A stretch of 64,000 bases of DNA, from NCBI GenBank assembly GCA_002923375.1, contig BEIJ01000005.1:1-64000 (forward strand). Direction: 5' to 3'. Positions within the stretch are counted from its first letter, which is position 1. Each line of letters starts with the position of its first letter. Shown one piece after another: positions 54,743-63,978 of this stretch. Made by a program: the position numbers and the translations under genes. Under the pieces are notes generated by a model. The model was not told the DNA's origin. It saw only the letters and a program-made list of their open reading frames with translations, and did no database searches. This stretch comes from a bacterium HR33 (GTDB lineage Bacteria; Gemmatimonadota; Gemmatimonadetes; Gemmatimonadales; GWC2-71-9).

Positions 54743-56995
54743 ATGAAAGTCCTAGTGATGTTGCTCTTTCTGGCGAGCGCGGCTGCGAGTCTCGGCGCGC
54801 AGGTTTCCTCGGCAGGTCAGGACGCTAGCTCGGAGGCGCCGGCGCGGGTGGCGCGCGCGGTGCGGGTGGAGTCTGCCCCGGTGATCGATGGCCGGCTGGA
54901 CGAGCCGGTCTGGCAATTGGCGCCGGCGATTCGCGATTTCGTCCAGCACGAGCCGGTAGAGGGAGCGGCGCCGAGCGAGCCGACGGAGGTGCGGATCCTG
55001 TACGACGGCGAAGCGCTGTACGTCGGTGCTTGGCTTTACGATCGCCAAGCAACCTCTTTGGTCTTGGGTGAAGCGCGGCGTGATGTGGACCTGCGGGACA
55101 TGGACGCCTTCATAGTAGTGCTGGACACCTATCTCGACCGGCAGAACGCTTTCGTGTTCGGCACCAGCCCTTCCGGGGTGGAATACGACGGCCAGGTGAC
55201 CAGAGAGGGTGAGGGCGGGTTGCCCGGAGTCGCCGGTAATGTGCGGCCTCAGCGGGGAGGAGGTAGCAGTAGCGGGGGAGACGTGAACCTGAACTGGGAT
55301 GGCAATTGGGAGGTGGCGACCTCGGTGGATTCCGCTGGATGGTATGCGGAGTTCAGGATCCCCTTTAGCACTCTGCGTTATCCTCGGGGCGGGGAGCAGC
55401 GCTGGGGGTTGAACTTTGCGAGGCGGATCCGCAGGCGCAACGAGGAGATCTTTTGGTCCCCCGTGCCGCGGCAGTTTACCGTCTTCCGGGTTTCTTTGGC
55501 TGGGATTCTGGAGGGCGTGGAAGCTCCCTCCCGCAATGCGATAGCGATTACTCCCTATGCTCTGACCAGTGCGGCGCGTTTCTACGGCCCGGAGCCGGAG
55601 ACGGACCTGAGCGCCGAGTTCGGGGGAGATCTCAAGTTCTCGGTCACGCCCAGTCTGGTTTTGGATCTCACTTACAACACCGACTTCGCCCAAGTGGAGG
55701 TGGATGAGCAGCAGGTCAATCTCACCAGGTTCAACTTGTTCTTCCCGGAGAAGCGTCCCTTCTTCTTGGAGAACGCCGGGAATTTTGCGGTGGGTACGCC
55801 GCAGGCGGTGGAGCTCTTTTTCAGCCGCCGCATCGGTATAGGTCCTGACGGCTCGCTGGTACCCATCAGGGGAGGGGCGCGACTCAGCGGTCGAGCCGGC
55901 GGTTTTACTCTCGGCGCTCTCGACATTCAAACCGACGCGGTTTCTGCGGCGGACGGATCGGTTGCGGTAGCGCCGGCCAATTACGGCGTGATGCGCCTGC
56001 TGCGCGAGTTGCCCAATCGTTCCAGAGTGGGCGCCATCTTTGCGAGCCGGGTCAATACCGACAGTTCCGGCGATTACAACTTCACCTACGGTGTGGACGG
56101 GCAGTTGGGGGTGGGCCAGGCCTTGATCTTGGACGGCTACTTGGCCCGGACGGAGACGCCGGGTCGTTTGGGGGGCGAGCATGCCTTCGCCCTGCAGAGC
56201 AGCTACAACACGCGGGCGTGGAACGTTGCGGTGTCTTATCGGGAAGTGGCGGAGGACTTCAATCCGGAAGTAGGCTTTTTGGATCGCCCCGCTTACCGGT
56301 TCGTGAGCTTGAGAGTGATGCGGCGGGTGCGTCCCGCGGCCTCCTGGATTCGCGAGCTCCGGCCCCATGTGACTTACCGCGAATATTTCGATCTGGACGG
56401 GTTCAGCGAGACTCGTTTGGTGCATATAGACAGCCATTTCGAATTTCCCAACGGGGCATTTTTCCAGCTTCCGGCTATCAACTTCACCCGGGAGGGGCTC
56501 AAGGCCCCGTTCGAGATTAGTCCGGGAGTAGTGGTCCCCCCGGGAACCTACGACAACGTGGAGTGGGGCTTTGCCTATAACACCAATCTTTCGGCTCCGG
56601 TCTCCGTCTCCGGTAGGATCGATATCGGCGGTTTCTACACCGGCCATCGCAAGGGAGGCACCGCAACCCTGACCGGGCGGGTGGGGGACAGGTTTTTGAC
56701 CCAATTTCGCACGACCTTTTACGATGTCGATCTACCGGAGGGGAGTTTTCAGACGGCGGTCATCGGAGCCAAGATTTCTTACGCCTTCACACCCCGCATC
56801 TACTTGCAGTCTTTGCTGCAGTACAACCATCAGAGCGATCAATATTCCGGGAACATTCGCTTTGGCTGGTTGAGTGCCGCCGGGACCGGTTTGTTCGTGG
56901 TTTACAACGAGCGGCGGTCCACCGCGAACCGCTGGCGGCATCTGGACCAGGCGGTGGTGGTGAAGTTCACCAGGCAGTTGGTGATCGGCGGGTGA
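54743..56995 (+). CDS. DUF5916 protein with N-terminal CBM9-like domain
   Basis: 750 residues with a signal peptide (VLVMLLFLASAAASLGAQ). The N-terminal carbohydrate-binding-like domain (about 30-240) has APVIDGRLDEPVWQLAPAI and LYVGAWLYDR. The remainder matches DUF5916, a predicted outer-membrane barrel region: FFPEKRPFFLENAGNF, FFSRRIGIGPDGSLVPI, RTETPGRLGG and terminal strands LFVVYNERRST. This architecture is common in Gemmatimonadota, Bacteroidota and Acidobacteria. Role unknown, perhaps binding or import of an external substrate. Confidence 0.85.
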   Translation: MKVLVMLLFLASAAASLGAQVSSAGQDASSEAPARVARAVRVESAPVIDGRLDEPVWQLAPAIRDFVQHEPVEGAAPSEPTEVRILYDGEALYVGAWLYDRQATSLVLGEARRDVDLRDMDAFIVVLDTYLDRQNAFVFGTSPSGVEYDGQVTREGEGGLPGVAGNVRPQRGGGSSSGGDVNLNWDGNWEVATSVDSAGWYAEFRIPFSTLRYPRGGEQRWGLNFARRIRRRNEEIFWSPVPRQFTVFRVSLAGILEGVEAPSRNAIAITPYALTSAARFYGPEPETDLSAEFGGDLKFSVTPSLVLDLTYNTDFAQVEVDEQQVNLTRFNLFFPEKRPFFLENAGNFAVGTPQAVELFFSRRIGIGPDGSLVPIRGGARLSGRAGGFTLGALDIQTDAVSAADGSVAVAPANYGVMRLLRELPNRSRVGAIFASRVNTDSSGDYNFTYGVDGQLGVGQALILDGYLARTETPGRLGGEHAFALQSSYNTRAWNVAVSYREVAEDFNPEVGFLDRPAYRFVSLRVMRRVRPAASWIRELRPHVTYREYFDLDGFSETRLVHIDSHFEFPNGAFFQLPAINFTREGLKAPFEISPGVVVPPGTYDNVEWGFAYNTNLSAPVSVSGRIDIGGFYTGHRKGGTATLTGRVGDRFLTQFRTTFYDVDLPEGSFQTAVIGAKISYAFTPRIYLQSLLQYNHQSDQYSGNIRFGWLSAAGTGLFVVYNERRSTANRWRHLDQAVVVKFTRQLVIGG

Positions 56996-57014
56996 CCGCC
57001 GGTTTTATTCGGGC

Positions 57015-57986
57015 TTAGGGGAAACGGGGGGCCTTGCCGATCTCTACCACTTGGGCCAGCACTTCGCGGCTGACGTTGCCTCCCGAGAAGACGGCAACCA
57101 GGAGGCTGTTGAGGGGCGGTTGTACCGCTCCGAAGAGCACGGCGGCGTAGGCGGTGGCGCCCGCGGGTTCGGGGACGAACTTGGCTCGTTCGATAGTGAA
57201 CCACATAGCGGTGAGGATGTGGCGGTCCAGGACCAGGACGATGTCGTCCACGTAGCGCTGGATGTGGGCGAAGGCGAGTTCGCCCATGAAGGGTGCGGCC
57301 AGGCCGTCGGCCACGGTCTCGCTGGGTTCTTCCAGGCGCACCGCTTTACCGGCTTTGCGGGACTGGTATCCCACGCAGGATCCGACCGGTTCGACGCCTA
57401 TGACCTTGATGTCCGGTCTCAGGTTCTTGATGGCGGTGGCGATGCCCGCTATGAGGCCTCCGCCCCCTATGGGCACCAGGACCATTTCCACGTCCGGGAG
57501 GTCTTCCAGGATCTCCAGGCCTATGGTTCCCTGTCCGGCGATCACCGCCGGGTCGTCGAAGGGGTGGACCATGACCAAGTTTCTTTTCTCTTGGATTTCG
57601 GCGCAGACTTCCATCAGGTCGCCGTCGGTGAGGATGACTTCGCCCATGTAGGCTTGGGTGGCTTTGACTTTGGCTTCGACGGCGTTTTTGGGCATTACCA
57701 CGGTGGCGCGGGTGCGGGTGGCGATGGCACCCCAGGCCAGGGCTTGGGCGTGGTTTCCGGCGGAGATGGTGATGACTCCGCGTTTTCTGGTTTCCGGATC
57801 CATGGTCAGGAGTTTGTTGAGCACTCCGCGCACCTTGAACGATCCGGTTTTCTGGAAAAGTTCGCATTTGGCGTAGAGTCTCTGGGCCATGAGGCGGCCG
57901 AGGGATCCTACGGACATTAAGGGGGTGCGATGGATGAAGGGGGCGATCCTTTCGCGGGCCTCTTGGATGTCTTTTAGTTCGACCAT
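57015..57986 (-). CDS. threonine/serine dehydratase-like PLP enzyme
   Basis: 323 residues, fold type II. The PLP lysine is in FQKTGSFKVRGVLNK, with SAGNHAQALAWGA and phosphate loop PIGGGGLIAGIAT. The length and absence of a C-terminal ACT-like regulatory domain indicate the catabolic or serine-racemase-like type rather than biosynthetic IlvA. It deaminates threonine or serine to 2-oxo acids, or racemises serine. Single gene, convergent with the DUF5916 gene. Confidence 0.87.
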   Translation of the reverse strand: MVELKDIQEARERIAPFIHRTPLMSVGSLGRLMAQRLYAKCELFQKTGSFKVRGVLNKLLTMDPETRKRGVITISAGNHAQALAWGAIATRTRATVVMPKNAVEAKVKATQAYMGEVILTDGDLMEVCAEIQEKRNLVMVHPFDDPAVIAGQGTIGLEILEDLPDVEMVLVPIGGGGLIAGIATAIKNLRPDIKVIGVEPVGSCVGYQSRKAGKAVRLEEPSETVADGLAAPFMGELAFAHIQRYVDDIVLVLDRHILTAMWFTIERAKFVPEPAGATAYAAVLFGAVQPPLNSLLVAVFSGGNVSREVLAQVVEIGKAPRFP

Positions 57987-58114
57987 GGGTTGTGTGGATT
58001 GGGCTAGGGTCAGCTGTATAATCTAAGCGCCGGGTCTCAACTAAGTTGCAACAGGGCGATTCGGGCCGCCTGCTGGTGCGGTCCGGGGTCGCCGATAGGA
58101 GGAGCGAGCGGGAC

Positions 58115-58852
58115 GTGCCGCATAGAGCAACACCCGGCGTTGCCGTTCCAATTCCGGGCCCTCTCATACAAACCCGTTTCTTAGAGCGGCCCAACCGCTT
58201 CGTGGTCCGCTGCCGCTTGGATGGGCGCGGTGCGATCGTCAGTGCCCACCTGCCCGACCCCGGCAGGCTCACCGACCTCCTGGTGCCGGGAAGACGACTC
58301 TGGCTGCGACGGGTCGTGGCGCCGCGTCGCAAACTCCGGTGGTCCGCAGTGCTGGTGGAAACGCCCCGGGGCTCGGGCTTGGTGTCGGTAGATACCACGA
58401 TGCCCAATCGCCTGATCGCCCGCGCTCTGGAACTGGGTGCCCTGGAGGAACTTTCGGGCTGGAAACTGATCCGCCGCGAGTGGCGCTGGCGAGACTCGAG
58501 ATTCGACTTTTTGCTGCGGGACCGCGAGGGAAGCCGGAAACTGGTGCTGGAAGTAAAGAGCGTGACCCTGGTGCAGAACGGCGTGGGCCTTTTTCCCGAC
58601 GCAGTGACCGCCCGGGGTGCGCGGCACGTAAGCGAGCTGGCTCTGCTCGCGCGCCGCAGAAACTGGCACGGGGCGATCATGTTCGTGGTGCAGAGGGGTG
58701 ACGCCGAACGAGTGACAGCGGCGGCGGAGATCGACCCGGACTTCGCCGCCGCACTGGAAAGAGCCAAGCGGGCCGGAGTGCGGGTGCTGGGTCGCCGCTG
58801 CCGAGTTACCAGAAGCAGGGTGGAGCTGGGCGGGCCGATAGCGGCGGGGTGA
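58115..58852 (+). CDS. sfsA: SfsA family protein
   Basis: 245 residues. Diagnostic segments are TRFLERPNRFVVRC, AHLPDPGRLTDLLVPG, DTTMPNRLIARAL and the nuclease-like core SRFDFLLRDREG with LVLEVKSVTLVQNG and FPDAVTARGARHV. SfsA proteins carry a PD-(D/E)XK-like fold; the role (sugar fermentation stimulation in E. coli) is poorly defined. GTG 58115 has AGGAGG about eleven bases upstream; no closer start fits better. Confidence 0.88.
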   Translation: MPHRATPGVAVPIPGPLIQTRFLERPNRFVVRCRLDGRGAIVSAHLPDPGRLTDLLVPGRRLWLRRVVAPRRKLRWSAVLVETPRGSGLVSVDTTMPNRLIARALELGALEELSGWKLIRREWRWRDSRFDFLLRDREGSRKLVLEVKSVTLVQNGVGLFPDAVTARGARHVSELALLARRRNWHGAIMFVVQRGDAERVTAAAEIDPDFAAALERAKRAGVRVLGRRCRVTRSRVELGGPIAAG

Positions 58853-58892
58853 GGGAACGCCGCGCGTAACCTCTATCTGCCGGGTGGTCGGT

Positions 58893-59219
58893 TCATCCTT
58901 CATCCCCTCTTTCGCCCTTGAACTTCTCGGGCCGGAGCACCTCCACGTCGCTGACGAAGAGGATCATGGCGTAGTTCTGGTAGTAGCGTTCTTTGAGGCG
59001 GTCGGCGATGGCTCTCGCCAGAGTTTCGTCACAGACGACCTCGACCCGGATGTTGGCTCCGTGTTCCCATCCGGTGGTTCTGACCCCCCGATGCCCCTTG
59101 CCGCGCGCGTCGGTGATGGTGTATCCCGATACCCCCAGGCCGGTGAGCTCTTGGATGAGTTCCTTTTCGATCACCGCTTCGGTGATTATGGTCACGAGTT
59201 TCAGGGAGTGGGATTGCAT
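58893..59219 (-). CDS. sbtB: PII-like protein, SbtB type
   Basis: 108 residues. Ferredoxin-like PII-superfamily fold: KLVTIITEAVIEKELIQELT, then a T-loop region ITDARGKGHRGVRTTGW, and ANIRVEVVCDETLARAIADR with the last strand YAMILFVSDVEVLRPEKF. SbtB proteins bind adenine nucleotides and gate SbtA. It starts eight bases after sbtA, so the partner is clear. There is no Tyr-51-type uridylylation site context as in GlnB. Confidence 0.85.
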   Translation of the reverse strand: MQSHSLKLVTIITEAVIEKELIQELTGLGVSGYTITDARGKGHRGVRTTGWEHGANIRVEVVCDETLARAIADRLKERYYQNYAMILFVSDVEVLRPEKFKGERGDEG

Positions 59220-59227
59220 GTCTCACC

Positions 59228-60169
59228 TCACATCTGTCCGTGAATCCAGCGCGCCATTTGGAGGTAGAGGGGGATTCCCAGCGTGACGTTGAAGGGAAAG
59301 GTCACGCCCAGGGATGCGGCGAGTGAGAGGGCCGGGTTCGCCTCCGGAACGGAAATCCGCATGGCGGCCGGGACCGCGATGTAGGAGGCGCTGCCGGCGA
59401 GGACCGCCAGCAGGGCGGTGCCTCCGGGCGAGAGGCCCAGGACCAAGCCGAGTCCGGTGCCCAGCGCCGCGCCGAAGAGGGGCATCAGGATCCCGAAAGC
59501 GATGAGGAACGGCCCGTAGCGCCGCAGGGGGCTCATCTGGGCTGCGCACAACAGTCCCATTTCCAGAAGAAACAGAGCGAGCATCCCCCGGAACAGATCG
59601 ACAAAGAACCCATTGACCGACGAAAGGCTGTCCTCGCCCGCGATCCATCCGATGAACAGTCCGCCCAGGAGGCAAACGATGGCTTTTCCGGTGAAGACTT
59701 CCCGGGCGAGGCGGCCCCAGTGGGTTTGGGCCGTGATCCCGCGAGCCAGGATGACGCCCACGATGATCGCCGGCATTTCCAGCAGGGCCAGGAACAGGGT
59801 GGTGTAGGATTCGTACTCCACCCCCTGGGTGCCGAGGTAAGCCAGAGCCACGGCATAGGTTCCCATGCTCACCGAGCCGTAGTGGGCTGCGATCGAGGCG
59901 GCGTCGGCTCGCTTGAGCTTTCCGGCCCTTCGGAGAACCGGGTAGGCGATCGCGGGCAAGACCAGGCCCAGCAGGACGACGGCGGCCACCTTCGGCAGCA
60001 GCGGCAGCAGGGGGTATTTGGCGAGTTCGGCGCCGCCTTTCAGCCCGATGGCCAGCAGGAGGTAGATGGTCAGGAAATCGTAGATGGCCGACGGCATGCG
60101 GAGATCCGACCCCGCGAGGCCCGCCGCCACGCCCAGAAGAAAAAAGAGAATAATTGGATCCAGCGTCAT
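59228..60169 (-). CDS. sbtA: SbtA-family sodium-dependent bicarbonate transporter
   Basis: 313-residue inner-membrane protein with about ten hydrophobic segments in two inverted halves, starting [20 protein letters not shown]. Conserved segments include [54 protein letters not shown] and [20 protein letters not shown]. In cyanobacteria SbtA imports HCO3- with Na+. ATG 60169 overlaps the regulator stop by four bases. The context is a regulator-transporter-PII-like operon. Confidence 0.9.
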   Translation of the reverse strand: MTLDPIILFFLLGVAAGLAGSDLRMPSAIYDFLTIYLLLAIGLKGGAELAKYPLLPLLPKVAAVVLLGLVLPAIAYPVLRRAGKLKRADAASIAAHYGSVSMGTYAVALAYLGTQGVEYESYTTLFLALLEMPAIIVGVILARGITAQTHWGRLAREVFTGKAIVCLLGGLFIGWIAGEDSLSSVNGFFVDLFRGMLALFLLEMGLLCAAQMSPLRRYGPFLIAFGILMPLFGAALGTGLGLVLGLSPGGTALLAVLAGSASYIAVPAAMRISVPEANPALSLAASLGVTFPFNVTLGIPLYLQMARWIHGQM

Positions 60170-60507
60170 CGTTCGTTTCCCCGTGTCAGAATCAGGCGAA
60201 TCAGGTCTCTGATCCGCCGGTGCTGCTCGATGGGATGCCGCAGGGGGAGCGTCCCGTGGATCCGGTAGGCGTTGCGCCTTCCTTTGCGGAGGCGTTCGAT
60301 GTATCCGGCCTCTTCCAGCTCGCCGATGATGCGCTGGACGGCCCGTTCGGTGATCCCGACCTCGGCTGCGATCTCGCGCATTCGCATGGTGGGGTCTTTG
60401 GCCAGGCACAGGAGCACATGGGCGTGGTTGGTCAGGAAGGTCCACTGGGCTTCTTCGGCCTTCCTCTTCTCGACGTCGCGCTTCGGTTTGGGTTTTCGGG
60501 CAGACAT
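60166..60507 (-). CDS. winged-helix transcriptional regulator
   Basis: 113 residues. A basic N-terminus ([18 protein letters not shown]) precedes a winged helix: [20 protein letters not shown], recognition region [20 protein letters not shown] and wing [14 protein letters not shown]. Similar regulators of MarR/ArsR-like type control adjacent transport genes. It is the first gene of the sbtA-sbtB operon and probably autoregulates it. The divergent gap (60508-60738) shows no gene. Confidence 0.85.
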   Translation of the reverse strand: MSARKPKPKRDVEKRKAEEAQWTFLTNHAHVLLCLAKDPTMRMREIAAEVGITERAVQRIIGELEEAGYIERLRKGRRNAYRIHGTLPLRHPIEQHRRIRDLIRLILTRGNER

Positions 60508-60738
60508 AGGTCGTAGAATACACGAAATGTGATTCGCATGTCAAGGGTATCCGATTGGGCGCCACTCTTCGTTGCGAGAACCTCGCCGTCGTCCCGGTCA
60601 TTGCGCGCCCCAACCCGTGAACTATTTTCTGGCAGGAAGATAGCCTAGAGCCTGCGGCCTTACCCGAGGTCGGGGAAGTCGCCCGATGGACCGTTCCTTG
60701 CAGACCTCTTAAGCGCGGGGCGCCAACGAAGTCGCAAG

Positions 60739-60850
60739 GTGGTACCGGTGCTAGACGTCGTAGGACGTTAGGAGGGCTGCGTTACCGCCGATGAACAGCA
60801 TGGCGGCGATCGACGTGGTAACGGCGCTAGACGTCGTAGGACGGTAGGAG
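60739..60850. repeat. duplicated 36-bp leader
   Basis: Two copies at 60739-60774 and 60815-60850 (76 bases apart, three differences) share the core GCTAGACGTCGTAGGACG followed by TAGGAGG. Each therefore ends in a ribosome-binding-like site; the second serves the gene at 60866, while the first precedes a short ATG frame (60791) that stops inside the second copy. Confidence 0.85.
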
Positions 60851-60865
60851 GAAGGATACCAGCGG

Positions 60866-61381
60866 ATGAAACGCCGGTGTTTGGCTCTGCTGTTGTGGTT
60901 GGTTTTGGGTGGATTTACCGCTGCTCGGGCCTCGCAGCAACCAGAAGGCCGGTTGTGGCTCCAGGGCAAGGTGATCGGGGGGTTGGGGTTGGTGGCGGAA
61001 GGCGAGTTGGGCAGCGGGATCACGGGGAGTGTCGGGGCCGGTTGGTTCGTGTTGTTGGTGGACGGGTTCGCGGGGGTGGGTTGGATCAAGGGCCCGGTCG
61101 GTTTCTTCGGCAGGGTGCACGTGTTGTTGGGGCCCGAGCTGGACCTGTTTGGCACGGGTGGGGGAGGGGGGTTGGTGACCGTAGCCGGACTAGAGCCGGG
61201 CGTGCGTTTGAGGCTGCTCGGCCGGTGGTTGGCTCTGGAGGCCGGTGCAATCGCGATCCCGGAGTGGGAGGAGGTCTTCGAGTGGCTCCCGGACAGGAAT
61301 GCTGCTGTCTCTCGGGGGCGCCGGTTGCGGTTCGAGATGGCCCCCAATGTCGGGCTGCTAGTGCGTCTGGGCCGGATTTAG
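60866..61381 (+). CDS. small exported, Gly-rich barrel-like protein
   Basis: 171 residues with a signal peptide (CLALLLWLVLGGFTAARAS). The mature part is a series of Gly-rich amphipathic strands (LQGKVIGGLGLVAEGELGSG, VGAGWFVLLVDGFAGVG, FFGRVHVLLGPELDLF) ending NVGLLVRLGRI, which suggests a small outer-membrane barrel. AGGAGG lies about 15 bases before the ATG, with AAGGA closer (60852). Function unknown. Confidence 0.7.
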   Translation: MKRRCLALLLWLVLGGFTAARASQQPEGRLWLQGKVIGGLGLVAEGELGSGITGSVGAGWFVLLVDGFAGVGWIKGPVGFFGRVHVLLGPELDLFGTGGGGGLVTVAGLEPGVRLRLLGRWLALEAGAIAIPEWEEVFEWLPDRNAAVSRGRRLRFEMAPNVGLLVRLGRI

Positions 61382-61520
61382 GGTCGCCCCGGTTTTGGAA
61401 ACCCGAGGTTGAGCCGAAAAATCTCAGAGCGGCACGGGATCAGCGTATCTGCGGCACCGCGAGGGTGTTCAACAAGCTGGACCCGGATTGCGGTCTATAG
61501 GCGTCACCGGCTGAGGTACA

Positions 61521-63488
61521 TCACAACCCGCGGCGCACCAGGTTCCAAGTCCGGGTGAAAAAGCTCGCGAACACTTTGGCTTCTTGCAGGGTCCACCAGT
61601 CGACCTTGTCCATGATCGGCTGCATCGCCTGGGATGGAAGAGCAGCGCTGCGCGCCAACCGCTGAAGCTCTGCAAATGAAGGTAGCTCGCCTTCGGGGCC
61701 GGATACCGCGCTGCGGAAATCCTCGTACTTATCGGCCAGCTTCCACAGCGCAAGTTTCTCGATCCACCCGGTGCCCGCCCCAAAGAAGATTTCCTCCAGC
61801 GCGGGCGCCAACTTCCTCGCGTCTTTCGGAAGGGACGCGCCCTCGGGGATGGGCAACTGCCTGTCGTACACCAGAGGCGCCGAGGCCAGCACATAGCGGT
61901 CGCCGACCGGGAAAAGCGGACCTATGATCGTCCATCCCCGGCGGATCTCGTAGCTGGCGATCCGTTCCCGTACCTGGAGGCGTTCGCCGGTGAACTGGTC
62001 CTTCAGCTCCAGCCCCTCGCCCATCTGCACTCCGGTGACCTGGTAGATGGAGTAGCGGGGCTGGCAGAAACGGCGTCGCACCTCGAGTTCTTCGGCGGAA
62101 AGCTCCCCGGCCGCCGCCTCCAGCGCCTGCTCCGCCAGAGTGCGTCCCTCGGGCCAAGTACGCGCCGCGAACAGAGCCCAGTCGAGGAAGCGACCCAGCG
62201 CCTGGACTCGTTCCCCCTGCTCTCGCCCCGCGTAGTTCGGAGCGGAGTCCTGAAAGAACGACCAGGCGAGGCGATCGATGGCCCGCTTCGCGCCGGAGAG
62301 GCGAAAGATCCGGTCCCGCATCTCCTCGAGAAGCGATATCTCCTCTCCCCGCTCAAAAGCCGCTTCTTCCGGCTTCAAGCCCGCGTGCTCTGCCACCTTG
62401 CCTTCGGCCCAATCGCTCGAGACCCGGGCCTGTACGGCCATAAATCCACCACCCGGGCCCGTTATCTCCACCTCGACCGGCGAAGCTGCGGTGCGGCGCA
62501 GGTCTCGACCGTACCGCCGCACCAGTTCCGCCACAACCCGCAACGACAGCGTCAACAGAGCCAAGTCTTCCCGGTCCGCGGGGGCGGCGCGGCTTCCGAA
62601 GCTGTGCATCGGGATCGGGTACGCCTTGGGGCCAGCCACCGGCCAGCGATAACGGCGGCGCTCGGCCCGCATACCCGGGGGCAGAATATCTTCGGTGTCG
62701 AAGGCTACGGCGACGCATTCCCCGCGGGGAGGTGCGTCTGCGTCCTCCTCTTGGTACAACTCTGCGAGCTCCGCGCCGGAGAAGTAGAGCGCCAAGCCGT
62801 AAGTCATCTCCGCTCCGCCTAGAACCACCGCCCAAATGGACTCCGGGCGCCCCGGCCAGGTAAGCTCGATCGGCTCGTCGTCGTCCAAGCAGGTCCATGG
62901 CGCCAGCCTGAAATACTCCGCCGCGGCCTCGAAGAAAGCCGCTACATCTTTCGGTTCGACTCCCTGCCCGGCTAGGTAACTGTCCACCGGACCCAGCCCC
63001 GGAAGAGAGCCGCCAAGGTGACGGACTACGCGATCCCAGACATCTAGCCTCTGAACTAAGTCCACCTCTATGCCGAGGTCGCCGATGCGTTCCTGGAGCA
63101 ACTGGGCTAGCCGGGGATCCCTCACGGCGATTCGAGCCGGCCGGCGAGGTGGTCCTGCCGGAGGGCGGTTTGCGGCTTCCGGGAGCACGCTGACCAGCTC
63201 CTCAAGGGGAGTGTTCTCGGTCATGAGGCGGAATCCCAGGGCAAGCTCGGTCTCCGTCTCCACCCACAAACCTATGCGCCATGGGCGGGCGTGCTCCGCC
63301 ACTCCGGGGAAGATCTCAGCCACCGTTTTGAGGTCCGCCTCCCAGGTGACATCGAACCTGGGCAGTTCGCCTAGCGACTTGGCCTTCGCCCTTTTAATCT
63401 TGCGGCTTGCGCGCCTGCGTTTTTTCATGTGAACGGATACCGGTCTTGGCGGACAGTCATTGGGGGTCGCATCCGGTGGCTTCTGCAT
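61521..63488 (-). CDS. 655-residue protein of unknown function
   Basis: Cytosolic-looking, with a basic N-terminus (KKRRRASRKIKRAKAKS) and no membrane segment or signal peptide. Segments such as FDVTWEADLKTVAEIFPGVA, WAVVLGGAEMTYGLALYFSG, ECVAVAFDTEDILPPGM and GRTLAEQALEAAAGELSAEE suggest several alpha/beta domains with conserved acidic and aromatic positions, but I do not recognise a characterised family. ATG 63488 and ATG 63428 are equally possible starts; neither has a clear ribosome-binding site. No operon partner. Confidence 0.75.
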   Translation of the reverse strand: MQKPPDATPNDCPPRPVSVHMKKRRRASRKIKRAKAKSLGELPRFDVTWEADLKTVAEIFPGVAEHARPWRIGLWVETETELALGFRLMTENTPLEELVSVLPEAANRPPAGPPRRPARIAVRDPRLAQLLQERIGDLGIEVDLVQRLDVWDRVVRHLGGSLPGLGPVDSYLAGQGVEPKDVAAFFEAAAEYFRLAPWTCLDDDEPIELTWPGRPESIWAVVLGGAEMTYGLALYFSGAELAELYQEEDADAPPRGECVAVAFDTEDILPPGMRAERRRYRWPVAGPKAYPIPMHSFGSRAAPADREDLALLTLSLRVVAELVRRYGRDLRRTAASPVEVEITGPGGGFMAVQARVSSDWAEGKVAEHAGLKPEEAAFERGEEISLLEEMRDRIFRLSGAKRAIDRLAWSFFQDSAPNYAGREQGERVQALGRFLDWALFAARTWPEGRTLAEQALEAAAGELSAEELEVRRRFCQPRYSIYQVTGVQMGEGLELKDQFTGERLQVRERIASYEIRRGWTIIGPLFPVGDRYVLASAPLVYDRQLPIPEGASLPKDARKLAPALEEIFFGAGTGWIEKLALWKLADKYEDFRSAVSGPEGELPSFAELQRLARSAALPSQAMQPIMDKVDWWTLQEAKVFASFFTRTWNLVRRGL

Positions 63489-63589
63489 TAGGGTGTCTTG
63501 AAAAACTGCCGCTGTGTGGAGCCGGCTTCACAATCTGGGTCAGCTCACTCGCTATGCGGGAACCGATCTGGCCAAGGAGGCTGTTTGCC

Positions 63590-63634
63590 ATGAAACAAAT
63601 ATTGCACGACTCAAGACCGGTGAACAGTACATGA
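63590..63634 (+). CDS. 14-residue leader peptide coupled to DUF488 gene
   Basis: ATG 63590 has the strong site AAGGAGG nine bases upstream and encodes MKQILHDSRPVNST; its TGA (63632-63634) overlaps the ATG of the DUF488 gene (63631). The downstream start lacks its own good ribosome-binding site, so translation of the leader probably feeds the main gene. Could alternatively be a fortuitous frame. Confidence 0.45.
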   Translation: MKQILHDSRPVNST

Positions 63635-63978
63635 TTCGCGTTAAACGGGTTTACGAGCCGCCCGCTCCCCGGGACGGCGCCCGGTTCCTGGTGGACCGTT
63701 TATGGCCTCGCGGGTTGAAAAAAGAGACGCTGCGCCTGGATGGTTGGTTCAAGGAGCTGGCGCCTAGCGATCGGCTGCGGCGCTGGTTTGCCCATCAGCC
63801 GGGACGGTGGCAGGAGTTCCGGCGGCGTTATTTCGCCGAGCTGGACCGCAACGAGAGCGCCTGGAAGCCGCTGCTCGAAGCTGCGCGGCGAGGCACGGTG
63901 ACCCTGCTTTACGCCGCGCGCGACGCCGAGCGCAACAACGCGGTGGCGTTGAAGGAGTATTTGGAGAGCAAGCTGTGA
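63631..63978 (+). CDS. DUF488 family protein
   Basis: 115 residues. Family hallmarks: IRVKRVYEPPAPRDGARFLV, VDRLWPRGLKKETLRLDGWF, ELAPSDRLRRWFAHQPGRW and RRRYFAEL, with TVTLLYAARDAERNNAVAL at the C-terminus. These small cytosolic proteins are widespread and uncharacterised. ATG 63631 is the conserved family start; it overlaps the stop of a short leader ORF. Upstream in-frame codons back to 63514 are unlikely to be translated. Confidence 0.9.
   Translation: MIRVKRVYEPPAPRDGARFLVDRLWPRGLKKETLRLDGWFKELAPSDRLRRWFAHQPGRWQEFRRRYFAELDRNESAWKPLLEAARRGTVTLLYAARDAERNNAVALKEYLESKL

Noticed and set aside
54752-56704. A 650-codon minus-strand frame opposite the DUF5916 gene.
   Set aside because: No recognisable motif; the plus strand has a signal peptide and CBM9/DUF5916 signatures.
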